A stretch of 64,000 nucleotides of DNA from Vulcanimicrobiota bacterium (GCA_003161435.1 PMOS01000011.1:1-64000), one strand, 5' to 3'; shown: positions 51,690 through 61,260, counted from the first letter of the stretch. The notes: generated from the letters alone by a model not told the origin. Numbers and translations: made by a program.

Positions 51690-54053
51690 ATGAGCACGAC
51701 GATCGAACCGACCCCGACGCCCGAGCGCCACGCGATGGGCAAGAGCATGAAGCGCAAGGAAGACCCGCGCTTCATCCGTGGCCACGGCCGTTACCTCGAC
51801 GACTTCACCCTGCCCGGCATGCTGTGGATGTCGCTCGTGCACAGCCCGTATCCGCATGCGCGCATCGTGAAGATCGACAAGACCGCGGCGCTGGCGGTTC
51901 CGGGCGTGGTCGCGGTGCTGACCGGCGAGGATCTCGCCGCGCACAACTTGGCGTGGATCCCGACCTTCCACGGCTACGACAAGCAGATGGTGCTCGCGGT
52001 CGGCAAGGTGCTCTACCAGTATCAAGAGGTCGCCGGCGTCATCGCATCGTCGCGCGAGATCGCGCAGGACGCTGCCGAGCTGGTCGACGTCGAGTACGAA
52101 CCGCTCGACCCGGTCGTGAACCCGTTCCAGTCGCGCGACGACAAAATCATCCTGCGTGACGACCGCGAGAACAAGACCAATCACATCTACCACTGGGAAG
52201 TCGGCAAGCGCGAGGAGACGGACGCGGCGATCGCCGCGTCGGACGTCAGCATCAAGGAACGCATCGTCTTCCAGCGCTGCCACCCCGCGCCGCTGGAGCC
52301 GTGCGGCATCCTGGCCGACATGAACCCGGCGACGGGCCGGCTGACGCTGTACCTCACCTCGCAGGCGCCGCACGCGCATCGCACCGTCGTCTCGCTGGTG
52401 ACCGGGATCCCCGAGGACAAGATCCACGTCATCTCACCCGACCTCGGCGGCGGGTTCGGCAACAAGGTACCGGTCTATCCCGGCTACGTCGTTTCGGCCG
52501 CAGCGTCGGTGGTGCTCGGCGTCCCGGTCAAGTGGATCGAGACGCGCACCGAGAACCTGACCACGACCGGGTTCGCGCGCGACTACCACATGGACGTGGA
52601 GATCGGCGCCTCGAAAGACGGGCGCGTCACCGCGCTCAAGGTGGCGACCGTCGCCGACCACGGCGCATTCGACGCCGCAGCCGACCCCACCAAATATCCG
52701 GCCGGGTTGTTCGGGATCGTGACCGGCTCGTACGACTTTCCGACCGCGTTCACCGAGCTCGACGCGTACTTCACCAACAAGGCTCCGGGCGGGGTCGCGT
52801 ATCGCTGCTCGTTCCGCGTGACCGAAGCGTCGTTCGCGATCGAGCGCGGCATGGAGCTGCTGGCGCGTAAGCTCAACATGGATCCGTCCGAGTTGCGCCT
52901 GCTCAACTTCGTGAAGAAAGAACAGTTCCCGTATCCGTCACCGCTGGGCTTCGTCTACGACAGCGGCGACTATCACATGACGCTGCGCAAGGCGCTCGAC
53001 ATGATCGGCTACGAGGACCTGCGCAAAGAGCAGGCCGAGAAGCGCGAGCGCGGCGAGCTGATGGGGATCGGTATCTCGACCTTCACCGAAGCCGTCGGCG
53101 CCGGCCCCAGCAAGCACTTCGACATCATGGGCATCAAGATGTTCGACAGCGCCGAGATCCGCGTCCATCCGACCGGTTCGGCGATCCTGCGCGCCGGAAC
53201 GAAGTCGCAGGGCCAAGGACACGAGACGACCTGGGCGCAGATCGCGGCCGAAGAACTCGGTCTCGATCCGCAGAACATCATGGTCGAAGAAGGCGACACC
53301 GACACCGCACCGTACGGCTTGGGAACGTACGCGAGCCGAAGTACGCCGGTCGCCGGCGCGGCGATCGCGATGGCGTCGCGGAAGATCCGCGAGAAGGCTC
53401 GCAAGATCGCCGCGCACCTGCTCGAAGCGGCCGTCGACGACGTCGAGTGGACCAACTACAAGTTCCAGGTCAAGGGCCAGCCGGACCATGCATTGACGAT
53501 GCAAGAGATCGCGTTCGCGGCATACACCAACCCCGCGCCCGACAGCGAGCCCGGCCTCGAGGCGACCTACTACTACGATCCGCCGAACCTCACGTTCCCG
53601 TACGGCGCGTACATCGCGGTCGTCGACGTCGATCGCGAAACCGGCGCGGTGAAGGTGCGCCGCTTCTTGGCCATCGACGACTGCGGCACGGTCATCAACC
53701 CGATGGTCGTCGAAGGGCAGATCCACGGCGGCCTCACCGAGGGGTTCGCGATCGCGTTCATGCAGGAGATCGTCTACGACGAGAGCGGGAACAACCTCAA
53801 CACCAACTTCACCGAGTACCTGGTGCCGACGTCGCTCGAAACGCCGCACTGGGAGACGTCGAGCACGTGCACGCCCAGCCCGCACCATCCGATCGGCGCG
53901 AAGGGTGTCGGCGAGAGCCCGAACGTCGGCTCGCCGGCGGCGTTCGTCAACGCGGTGATGGACGCGCTCGCGCCGCTGGGCGTGCAGCACATCGACATGC
54001 CGCTCACCCGCGAGAAGGTCTGGCACGCCTGCCGGCAAGCCGCCACCGCATGA
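51690..54053 (+). CDS. coxL: CO dehydrogenase large subunit, form I
   Basis: A 787-residue molybdenum-copper subunit. The form I active-site loop AYRCSFR spans residues 370-376, with Cys373 as the copper ligand; form II paralogues read AYRGAGR. Cofactor-binding segments include DLGGGFGNK, GQGHETTWAQIAAEELG, and KGVGESPNVGSPAA with the catalytic Glu (about 742). The enzyme oxidises CO to CO2 with water. Presence of the Cys loop and all accessory genes after it makes true aerobic CO oxidation likely. coxG overlaps its stop by four bases. Confidence 0.96.
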   Translation: MSTTIEPTPTPERHAMGKSMKRKEDPRFIRGHGRYLDDFTLPGMLWMSLVHSPYPHARIVKIDKTAALAVPGVVAVLTGEDLAAHNLAWIPTFHGYDKQMVLAVGKVLYQYQEVAGVIASSREIAQDAAELVDVEYEPLDPVVNPFQSRDDKIILRDDRENKTNHIYHWEVGKREETDAAIAASDVSIKERIVFQRCHPAPLEPCGILADMNPATGRLTLYLTSQAPHAHRTVVSLVTGIPEDKIHVISPDLGGGFGNKVPVYPGYVVSAAASVVLGVPVKWIETRTENLTTTGFARDYHMDVEIGASKDGRVTALKVATVADHGAFDAAADPTKYPAGLFGIVTGSYDFPTAFTELDAYFTNKAPGGVAYRCSFRVTEASFAIERGMELLARKLNMDPSELRLLNFVKKEQFPYPSPLGFVYDSGDYHMTLRKALDMIGYEDLRKEQAEKRERGELMGIGISTFTEAVGAGPSKHFDIMGIKMFDSAEIRVHPTGSAILRAGTKSQGQGHETTWAQIAAEELGLDPQNIMVEEGDTDTAPYGLGTYASRSTPVAGAAIAMASRKIREKARKIAAHLLEAAVDDVEWTNYKFQVKGQPDHALTMQEIAFAAYTNPAPDSEPGLEATYYYDPPNLTFPYGAYIAVVDVDRETGAVKVRRFLAIDDCGTVINPMVVEGQIHGGLTEGFAIAFMQEIVYDESGNNLNTNFTEYLVPTSLETPHWETSSTCTPSPHHPIGAKGVGESPNVGSPAAFVNAVMDALAPLGVQHIDMPLTREKVWHACRQAATA

Positions 54054-54517
54054 ACCTCGAGTACAGCGGTAAGGAGAGCATCCCGGCGAGCAAGGACGCC
54101 GTCTGGGCGTTCATCACCGACCCCGCCAACATCGCGTCGTGCATGCCCGACGTGACCGACTCGACGGTGATCGATCCGCGCACGTTCGACGCGGTCGTGG
54201 GGGTCGCGGTCGGGCCGGTGCGCGGGAAGTTCAAGTTCCACGTCGTGCTCGACCCACAGCCTGGCGGCGACCGGCTCAACCTGAAGATCAGCGGCGGCGG
54301 CTTCGGCAGCGTCGTCGATCTCACTGCCGGCGCCGACATCAGTGCCGAAACCGACGGCAGCACGACGCTCGACTGGAAAGGATCCGCGTCGATGCGCGGT
54401 CCCGTCGCGACGGTCGGCGGTCGCGTCATCGACGCTCAGGCCAAACGCGTCATCAGCACGACCTTCGCGAACGTCAAGTCGCGGTTGAGCCCGGCGACGG
54501 TGGCGGAGCCGGCCTGA
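54050..54517 (+). CDS. coxG: CoxG, SRPBCC-family membrane-recruitment protein
   Basis: A 155-residue SRPBCC-fold protein. YSGKESIPASKDAVWAFITDPANIASCMPDV and GGRVIDAQAKRVISTTFANVKSRL are the conserved start and end. In other CO oxidisers CoxG anchors or delivers the dehydrogenase to the membrane. It lacks the long C-terminal extension seen in some CoxG, so membrane anchoring would need another partner. It overlaps coxL. Confidence 0.9.
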   Translation: MNLEYSGKESIPASKDAVWAFITDPANIASCMPDVTDSTVIDPRTFDAVVGVAVGPVRGKFKFHVVLDPQPGGDRLNLKISGGGFGSVVDLTAGADISAETDGSTTLDWKGSASMRGPVATVGGRVIDAQAKRVISTTFANVKSRLSPATVAEPA

Positions 54518-54521
54518 TCCG

Positions 54522-55496
54522 ATGTCGATCTTCGCCCGGTTGGCAGAGCTCGAGCGCGAGCACACGATCTTCGCGCTGGCGACGGTCGTGGCGCGGCGCG
54601 CGCCGGTAAGCTCGCATCTGGGCGATCGCGCGTTGATCTTCGCCGACGGACGCATGGAAGGGTTCGTCGGCGGCTCGTGCTCGCGCGACATCGTGCGGCG
54701 CGAGGCGCTGCGCGCGATTCGCAGCGGCCTGCCGCGGCTGGTGCAGATCCGTCCCGGCGGCGTGGATGGCGAATCAGGATCCCACGACGAGGACTGCGTC
54801 GTCGTCGCGATGGGCTGCGCATCCGAGGGCGCGGTCGACGTCTATCTCGATCCGCACGTTCCGCGCCGCCGATTGCTGATCGTCGGCGACACGCCGGTCG
54901 CCGCATCGCTCGCTCGGATCGCCGCCCAGATTCCGTACGACGTCGTGCGGGTCGTGCTCGAGGCCGAGTTGGCGACGCTCGAGAGCATTCCGTCGGTGCG
55001 CACGATCGCGCTCGAATCGCTGCAAAGCCACCTCGGCGACTGCGGTACCGACGAGCGCTCACACCTCGTCGCGGTCGTCGCGTCGCAGGGGCACTACGAC
55101 GAAGAGGCGCTGGCGCCGCTGCTCACCGCGCAGGTGGCGTTCGTCGGTCTGCTGGCGAGCCGGCGCCGTGCGGCGTCCATCGGGACGGTGATCGCCGCCC
55201 AAGGTGTTTCGCCCGAGCAGCTGGCGACGCTGCACGTTCCGGTGGGTCTCGACATCGGAGCGCGCGCACCCGGAGAGGTCGCGATCTCGATCGTCGCGGA
55301 GATCATCGCCGGCGCGCCGCCGCTGCCCGCAGATCCCGACGAGCTCGCGCAGCCCGCGACCGCCACCGATCCCGTGTGCGGGATGGACGTCGAGATCGCG
55401 AACTCGCGGCATCGCTTCGATCACGACGATCACACGCACTACTTCTGCTCCGCCGGCTGCCGCGCGTCGTTCGTCGCCGACCTCGAGCGCGTGTGA
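54522..55496 (+). CDS. coxF: XdhC/CoxF-like maturation protein with C-terminal YHS domain
   Basis: A 324-residue protein. The N-terminal XdhC part has EGFVGGSCSRDIVRREALRAI and the Rossmann-like domain begins RRLLIVGDTPVAASLARIAAQ. VGLDIGARAPGEVAISIVAEIIA is typical of the family that loads sulfurated molybdenum cofactor. From about residue 280 a YHS domain follows (ATDPVCGMDVEIA, then HYFCSAGCRASF), whose Cys cluster suits copper or another soft metal. Since the CoxL site needs copper as well as molybdenum, the added domain may serve copper delivery; that is inference. Confidence 0.82.
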   Translation: MSIFARLAELEREHTIFALATVVARRAPVSSHLGDRALIFADGRMEGFVGGSCSRDIVRREALRAIRSGLPRLVQIRPGGVDGESGSHDEDCVVVAMGCASEGAVDVYLDPHVPRRRLLIVGDTPVAASLARIAAQIPYDVVRVVLEAELATLESIPSVRTIALESLQSHLGDCGTDERSHLVAVVASQGHYDEEALAPLLTAQVAFVGLLASRRRAASIGTVIAAQGVSPEQLATLHVPVGLDIGARAPGEVAISIVAEIIAGAPPLPADPDELAQPATATDPVCGMDVEIANSRHRFDHDDHTHYFCSAGCRASFVADLERV

Positions 55497-56437
55497 CCCT
55501 CGACGACATCGGCGCGCGCTTCGCGCGCTGCGGATACGTCGTCAGCGACGACTTCGCAACCGGCCTCGAACTGATGCTCGCGCTCGAGAAGCCGTTGCTG
55601 CTCGAAGGCCCGGCCGGCGTCGGAAAGACCGAGAGCGCGAAGGTGCTCGCGCAGGTGCTCGACACGCGGCTGATCCGGCTGCAGTGCTACGAAGGGCTCG
55701 ATGCGGCCAGCGCGCTCTACGAGTGGAACTACCCGAAGCAGCTGTTGCGCATTAGGCTTACCGAACATGACGGCGGCTCGACCGAGGCGCGCGAAACCGA
55801 GATCTTCAGCGAGCCGTTTCTCCTCAAACGCCCGCTGCTGGAAGCGATCACCCAGGACCGCGCGCCGGTGCTGCTGATCGACGAGGTCGATCGCGCCGAC
55901 GAAGCCTTCGAGGCGTTCTTGCTCGAGCTGCTCGGCGAGTTCCAGGTGACGATCCCGGAATTGGGGACGATCCGCGCGCGCGAGCGTCCGGCGGTAATCG
56001 TCACGTCGAACCGTACGCGCGAGCTGTCGGATGCGCTGCGCCGGCGGTGCCTCTATCTGTGGCTCGACTATCCGACGCGCGAGCAAGAGCTCGCGATCCT
56101 GCACGCGCGCTTGCCGGGCCTCGACGCGCGGCTCGCCGAGCAGATCGCAGCGTTCATGGAGTTCCTGCGCAGCCAGCCGTTCCAGAAGGTGCCGGGCGTC
56201 GCCGAGAGCCTGGACTGGGCGCTCGCGCTGATCCGCTTGCACCGCGACGCGATCGACGAACGCACGCTCGAGCAAACCTCGGCCTGCATCTTGAAAGTGC
56301 GCGAGGATTGGGAGCTGCTGCGCTCGCAGCGCGCCCGCTACGCGCCGCTCCTCTCGGACGCCCCCGCCGCAACGGACGCCGCTCCCGAGTTGACCTCGGA
56401 CTACGGGATCGGGACGGTCCGCGCGCACCGCGGCTAG
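55493..56437 (+). CDS. coxD: CoxD, MoxR-type AAA ATPase
   Basis: A 314-residue AAA protein from a GTG that overlaps the coxF stop. Walker A is LEGPAGVGKTESAKVLAQ, Walker B VLLIDEVDRAD, sensor 1 VIVTSNRTRELSDALRRRCLYLWLDYP with the Arg finger. CoxD uses ATP to assemble the sulfur-bridged molybdenum-copper centre of CoxL with CoxE. It is followed ten bases later by coxE. Confidence 0.92.
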   Translation: MTLDDIGARFARCGYVVSDDFATGLELMLALEKPLLLEGPAGVGKTESAKVLAQVLDTRLIRLQCYEGLDAASALYEWNYPKQLLRIRLTEHDGGSTEARETEIFSEPFLLKRPLLEAITQDRAPVLLIDEVDRADEAFEAFLLELLGEFQVTIPELGTIRARERPAVIVTSNRTRELSDALRRRCLYLWLDYPTREQELAILHARLPGLDARLAEQIAAFMEFLRSQPFQKVPGVAESLDWALALIRLHRDAIDERTLEQTSACILKVREDWELLRSQRARYAPLLSDAPAATDAAPELTSDYGIGTVRAHRG

Positions 56438-56447
56438 CGTTTCGGCC

Positions 56448-57632
56448 GTGCATCTCACCGGCAGCATCGCGGACTTCACCACGGAGTTGCGCGCGCAGTA
56501 CGGCTTCGGTTCCGGTCACGCTGCGACGCGGGATGCGCTGCGCGCCGCCGACATCGTCGGGATCACCGACCCAACGCGGCTGCGTAGCGCTTTGCGTGCG
56601 ATCTACTGTGCGACGCCGGAGGAGGTCGCGCAGTTCGACCGGGCGTTCGACGCGTTCTTCCGCAACCCGCACGGGGTCGTGCAGGCCGATCTGCGCTCGC
56701 GCAACACGCGGCCGGACAAACGCGCCGCACCGCCGGACGCCGAAGCAGCGCAACAGTCCGGAACGCGCCCGGCGCAAGACGACACCGAGGACGAGGCGGA
56801 GGACGAGCACGCGCCGCGGCGCCTGCGCGAAGCCGGTCTGAACGACGCGGCGATGGCCTGGCAGACGCTGCGCGCTCGGTACAGCCGTGGTGCAGGAAGG
56901 ACGCCGGCGCCGCGCATCGATCCGCGCGGGATCGACATCATGCTCGCCGCTGCGACGCGGTTGATCGCGTCGCTGCGCATCGCGCGCTCGCGCCGGCGTC
57001 GCGTCCAGCGCGGCGGCGATCGCATCGATCTGCGGCGCACGCTGCGCGCGAGCGTCGAAACTGCCGGCGAACCGATCGTGCTGCACCGCTCGACGCGCGT
57101 GCGCCGCTCTGCGCGCTTCGTCGTGCTCATCGACGGGAGCCGTTCGATGGCCGAGCACGCCGCGCCGATGCTGCAGTTCGCCTACGCGCTGTGCCGGCGC
57201 TCGCGCCGTGCGAACGCCTTCGTGTTCAGCACGGGGCTGCGCGAGATCACCGCGACCCTGCGCGAAAAGAACCTGCCCGGACGCACGCTACCCGATCTCG
57301 GCAACGCCTGGGGCGGCGGGACACGCATCGGCGAAAACCTGCAAGCGTTCGTGCGCGAGCACGGCCCACGGCTGCTCTCCCCCGAGACGCTCGTGTTCGT
57401 CTTCAGCGACGGCCTCGACGTCGGCGACCTCGATCGCCTCGACCGCGCGCTGCGCGAGCTGCGCCGGCGCTCCGCCGGAATCGTGTGGCTGAACCCACAC
57501 GCAGGCTCACCGAACTTTGCGCCCACCGCCGGCGGGATGCGCGTCGCTCTCCCGTACCTCACCGCGCTCCGGCCCGCCCGCGACGAACAAGACTTCGCCG
57601 AGCTCGCCCGAACCTTGGCCGGCACCGGATGA
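56448..57632 (+). CDS. coxE: CoxE, von Willebrand factor A domain protein
   Basis: A 394-residue partner of CoxD, from a GTG. An acidic and basic linker (about residues 90-125) separates the N-terminal helical part from the VWA domain. The metal-ion site is VVLIDGSRSMAEHA (D-x-S-x-S), with GGGTRIGENL and VFVFSDGLDVGDLD completing it. MoxR-VWA pairs act together in metal-centre insertion. Last of the cox genes recognised here; the MgtC gene follows after 15 bases. Confidence 0.92.
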   Translation: MHLTGSIADFTTELRAQYGFGSGHAATRDALRAADIVGITDPTRLRSALRAIYCATPEEVAQFDRAFDAFFRNPHGVVQADLRSRNTRPDKRAAPPDAEAAQQSGTRPAQDDTEDEAEDEHAPRRLREAGLNDAAMAWQTLRARYSRGAGRTPAPRIDPRGIDIMLAAATRLIASLRIARSRRRRVQRGGDRIDLRRTLRASVETAGEPIVLHRSTRVRRSARFVVLIDGSRSMAEHAAPMLQFAYALCRRSRRANAFVFSTGLREITATLREKNLPGRTLPDLGNAWGGGTRIGENLQAFVREHGPRLLSPETLVFVFSDGLDVGDLDRLDRALRELRRRSAGIVWLNPHAGSPNFAPTAGGMRVALPYLTALRPARDEQDFAELARTLAGTG

Positions 57633-57647
57633 CGAACGTAGGCTTCG

Positions 57648-58334
57648 ATGCCTCCTGAACCCGTGTCCATGCAGGCTGTGATCGGCTTGATCGTCGCCGC
57701 GGTCCTCGGCGCGGCCGTCGGCTTTCAGCGGCAGTACACGCAGAAGCCGGCCGGGATTCGCACGCATGGACTCGTGGCACTGGGTTCGTGCGCGTTCGCA
57801 ACGTACTCGGCGCTGCTGGGCGACACGCGAATCGTCGCGGGCGTGATCACCGGCATCGGCTTCCTGGGTGCAGGCGCGATCGTGCGCAGCGGTATGACCA
57901 CGCGGGGCCTGACGACGGCGGCATCGATCTGGACCGCGTCGGCGATCGGCATGGGCGTGGGACTGGCGCGCCCGGGATGGGTCGCTATTTTCCTAGCGCT
58001 CACCGTATTGACCGTCATTCTGCTGATCGTCCCCGACAATGCCATCATGCGCGCGATGCCGCGCAGGAACACGATCGCGATCACCGTCGACGCCGACGTT
58101 GATGTCATCTCTGTCGACGGCGTCACCGCGCTGATCGCCCGCTACGTCGAGCGGGTTCGGTTCGCCGACGCCCTAACGATCGATCGTACAGCGCAGGGCC
58201 GTCACGCCGCGATCGGTTACATCCTGCAGCTCGACGTCCGCGAGAACCTCACCGACGTAATGGAAACCCTGATGAGCGTCGACGGCATCCTCCGAGTAGC
58301 CATCCGCGACGAACCCATCACCACGTCATCCTGA
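57648..58334 (+). CDS. MgtC/SapB family membrane protein
   Basis: A 228-residue protein with four or five spans. GAAVGFQRQYTQKPAGIRTHGLVALGSCAFATYSALL is the MgtC signature, followed by GVITGIGFLGAGAIVRSG and RGLTTAASIWTASAIGMGVG. The C-terminal 75 residues form a soluble ACT-like domain. MgtC proteins adapt cells to low magnesium or modulate ATP synthase and virulence. The last codons and the stop (ACG TCA TCC TGA) lie in a REP-like repeat. An ATG seven codons downstream is an alternative start. Confidence 0.88.
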   Translation: MPPEPVSMQAVIGLIVAAVLGAAVGFQRQYTQKPAGIRTHGLVALGSCAFATYSALLGDTRIVAGVITGIGFLGAGAIVRSGMTTRGLTTAASIWTASAIGMGVGLARPGWVAIFLALTVLTVILLIVPDNAIMRAMPRRNTIAITVDADVDVISVDGVTALIARYVERVRFADALTIDRTAQGRHAAIGYILQLDVRENLTDVMETLMSVDGILRVAIRDEPITTSS

Positions 58335-58383
58335 GCTCGTCGAAGGATAGCCGTGCCTCGCGTTTGACGAGGTCAGGATGATG
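58325..58383. repeat. REP-like palindromic element, copy 2
   Basis: Left arm TCATCCTGAGCTCGTCG from 58326; inverted right arm 58365-58381 reads TCATCCTGACCTCGTCA, 15 of 17 equal. It fills the gap between two convergent genes. The left arm supplies the stop codon of the MgtC gene and the right arm that of the pyruvate phosphate dikinase gene, both as TCA TCC TGA. Confidence 0.75.
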
Positions 58384-61108
58384 CGAGGGCGCTTTGCGCG
58401 GCGGCTAGGCGCGCGATCGGGACGCGGTACGGCGAGCAGCTGACGTAATCCAGACCGAGCTCGTCGCAGAATGCGACGCTGCTCGGTTCGCCGCCGTGCT
58501 CCCCGCAGATGCCGATCTTGAGGTCGGGGCGCGCGATGCGGCCGCGCTCGACGCCCATGCGCATCAGCTCGCCAACGCCGACGCGGTCGAGCACCTGGAA
58601 CGGATCGTCCTTGAGGATCTTCTTCTCCAAGTAGCGCGGGATGAAGCTCGCCTCGGCGTCGTCGCGCGAGTAGCCGTAGACGGTCTGGGTCAGATCGTTG
58701 GTGCCGAAGCTGAAGAACTGCGCGATCTCCGCGAGCTCGCCGGCGACGACGCACGCGCGCGGCAGCTCGACCATCGTGCCGATGCGGTACTTCACCGAGC
58801 AGCCGTGTGCGGCGATCACCTCGTCGGCGACCGCTTTGGTCGCGTCGTAGGTGACCTGCATCTCCTCGACCGTTCCGACGCCGGGGATCATGACGTCCGG
58901 CTGCGCGTCTACGCCGCGGCCGGTCAACTCGCACGCAGCTTCGAAGATCGCGCGCACCTGCATCGCGTAGATCTCGGGATAGACGATTCCGAGGCGGCAG
59001 ACGCGCAGACCGAGCATCGGGTTCTGCTCGTGCAACGCGCGCACGCGGGCGAGGATTCGCATCTTGTCGACGTACGTCGGATCGCTCTCGCCTTTGGTGA
59101 GGCGCAACTCGGTCGTCTCGACCAACAGCTGCTCGAGCGACGGCAAGAACTCGTGCAGCGGCGGATCCAGCAGCCGGATCGTCACCGGGTAACCGGCCAT
59201 CGCCTCGAGGATCCCGGCGAAGTCTTTCTTTTGGAACGGCAACAGCTGCGCGAGCGCCTCGGCGCGCGCTTCGGGCGTGTCGCTGATGATCATGCGCTGC
59301 ACGACCGGAAGCCGGTCCTGCTGCATGAACATGTGCTCGGTGCGACATAGGCCGATCCCGGTCGCGCCGAGCTCGCGCGCGCGCCGCGCGTCGTCGGGCG
59401 TGTCGGCGTTCGCCCACACCTCGAGCCGCATCGCGTCGTCGGCCCACCCCAGAAATTCGGCCAGCCACTCCGGCAGCTCCGACGGCGGCGGGATGAGCGC
59501 GAGCTTGCCGACCACGACGTTGCCCGTCGTGCCGTCGATGGTGATCCAGTCGCCCTCTTTGAGGACCTGTCCGTCGATCGTCGCGGTGCGATGGCGCCGG
59601 TCGATCACCATTGCGTCGAAGCCCGCGACGCACGGACGTCCCATGCCGCGCGCGACGACCGCCGCGTGCGAGGTCGCACCGCCGCGCGCCGTGAGGATGC
59701 CCTTTGCGGCGATCATCCCGTGCACGTCGTCCGGCGCGGTTTCGACGCGGACGAGGATCACGTCTTCGCCGGCGTTGCCTCGTTCCGCGGCCTTGTCGGC
59801 GTCGAACACGATCTGGCCGGTGGCGGCACCCGGCGACGCGTTGAGGCCCTTGCCGGCGACCTTGTACTTCTCGTTCGGATCGATGCGCGCGTGGAAGAGT
59901 TGGTCGAGCGACGCGGCGTCGACGCGCCGGAGCGCTTCGGCTTGGGTGATGATCCCTTCGCGCACGAAGTCGATCGCGACCCGCACGGCGGCCTCGGCGC
60001 TGCGCTTCGCGCTGCGCGTCTGCAGCATCCAGAGCTTGCCGCGCTCGACGGTGAACTCGAGATCCTGCATGTCGCGGTAGTGCGTCTCGAGCTGGTGGGC
60101 GATCGCGACGAACTGCGCGTACACATCCGGCTGTGAGGACTGCAGGTCCGAGATCTTCATCGGCGTGCGGATACCGGCGACGACGTCCTCGCCCTGCGCG
60201 TTGCGCAGGTACTCGCCGAACAGCACCTTCTCGCCGGTGTTCGGATCGCGGGTGAACGCAACGCCGGTCCCCGAGTCGTCGCCGAGGTTGCCGAAGACCA
60301 TCGAGCACACGCTGCACGCGGTGCCCCACTCGTCGGAGATCTTGTTGAATGCCCGGTAGTCGGCGGCGCGCTTGGAGTGCCACGAGTCGAACACCGCCGC
60401 GATCGCCAAGTCGAGCTGCTCGAAGACGTCTTGCGGGAACGGCTTGCCGGTGTGAACGCGCACGATCTCGCGGTACTGCGCGATGACTTCCTTCCAGCGG
60501 TCGGCGGTCAGCTCGGGATCGGTCGCGACGCCGGCTTTCTGTTTGGCCTCGTCGACGACGTGGTCGAACTCATCCTTGGGGATCCCCAGCACGATGTTGC
60601 CGAACATTGCCATGAAGCGCCGGTAGGCGTCGTACGCGAAGCGCGGGTTCGCGGTCAGCTTCGCCAAACCGGCGACCGTCTCGTCGTTGAGCCCGAGGTT
60701 GAGAATCGTGTCCATCATCCCGGGCATCGAGACGCGGGCGCCGCTGCGCACCGAAACCAGCAGCGGGTCGTGGGCCTGGCCGAAGCCCTTCCCCGTGCGC
60801 CGTTCGAGTTCGGCCATCGAGGTGCGGAGCTGGTCGGGGATCCCGTCGGGCAGTTTGCGGCCCGCCTCGTAAAAGGCGAGGCACACCTCGGTCGTCAGGG
60901 TGAATCCCGGCGGGACCGGCAACCCGGCCCGGGTCATCTCGGCGAGCCCGGCACCCTTGCCGCCGAGCAGGTCCTTCATGTCGCCGGAGCCGTCCTCGAA
61001 GAACCAGATGCTCTTTTTTCCGTCGCCGCTTGTCTGCTTAACAGCCGATCGTGGAAAATCGTTATAGAGTCTCGTTGTAGAGACGGAAACTTTCTCCATC
61101 TGGTCCAT
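58373..61108 (-). CDS. ppdK: pyruvate, phosphate dikinase
   Basis: A 911-residue enzyme that interconverts pyruvate and phosphoenolpyruvate with ATP and phosphate. The N-terminal ATP-binding domain holds LLGGKGAGLAEMTRAGLPVPPGFTLTT and VSVRSGARVSMPGMMDTILNLG. The swivelling phosphohistidine is in LTARGGATSHAAVVARGMGRPCVAG. The C-terminal PEP domain has GIGLCRTEHMF, DPPLHEFLPS, GLRVCRLGIVYPEI and IGTMVELPRACVVAGELAEIAQFFSFGTNDLTQTVYGYSRDD. ATG 61108 is taken; a TTG at 61141 and an ATG three codons in are alternatives. Useful when growing on pyruvate and oxaloacetate from ring cleavage. Confidence 0.96.
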   Translation of the reverse strand: MDQMEKVSVSTTRLYNDFPRSAVKQTSGDGKKSIWFFEDGSGDMKDLLGGKGAGLAEMTRAGLPVPPGFTLTTEVCLAFYEAGRKLPDGIPDQLRTSMAELERRTGKGFGQAHDPLLVSVRSGARVSMPGMMDTILNLGLNDETVAGLAKLTANPRFAYDAYRRFMAMFGNIVLGIPKDEFDHVVDEAKQKAGVATDPELTADRWKEVIAQYREIVRVHTGKPFPQDVFEQLDLAIAAVFDSWHSKRAADYRAFNKISDEWGTACSVCSMVFGNLGDDSGTGVAFTRDPNTGEKVLFGEYLRNAQGEDVVAGIRTPMKISDLQSSQPDVYAQFVAIAHQLETHYRDMQDLEFTVERGKLWMLQTRSAKRSAEAAVRVAIDFVREGIITQAEALRRVDAASLDQLFHARIDPNEKYKVAGKGLNASPGAATGQIVFDADKAAERGNAGEDVILVRVETAPDDVHGMIAAKGILTARGGATSHAAVVARGMGRPCVAGFDAMVIDRRHRTATIDGQVLKEGDWITIDGTTGNVVVGKLALIPPPSELPEWLAEFLGWADDAMRLEVWANADTPDDARRARELGATGIGLCRTEHMFMQQDRLPVVQRMIISDTPEARAEALAQLLPFQKKDFAGILEAMAGYPVTIRLLDPPLHEFLPSLEQLLVETTELRLTKGESDPTYVDKMRILARVRALHEQNPMLGLRVCRLGIVYPEIYAMQVRAIFEAACELTGRGVDAQPDVMIPGVGTVEEMQVTYDATKAVADEVIAAHGCSVKYRIGTMVELPRACVVAGELAEIAQFFSFGTNDLTQTVYGYSRDDAEASFIPRYLEKKILKDDPFQVLDRVGVGELMRMGVERGRIARPDLKIGICGEHGGEPSSVAFCDELGLDYVSCSPYRVPIARLAAAQSALASS

Positions 61109-61260
61109 GCCCAAACCATTCCCACCAAGCGCCCGTTTCAAGCGTGCACCGGACCTCGGCAGCTATCGCTCGATGTGGTCGGGGCGGAGCTGCGGGATAT
61201 CGCCGCCGTGATGCTGCGGTGCCCGGCGCGCGCGCCGGCTCGGACGACCGCGACGGAACC

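Noticed and set aside
58326..60383. 685-codon frame overlapping the dikinase gene on the same strand
   Set aside because: Arg-rich out-of-frame translation of ppdK, which is itself uninterrupted with all motifs.
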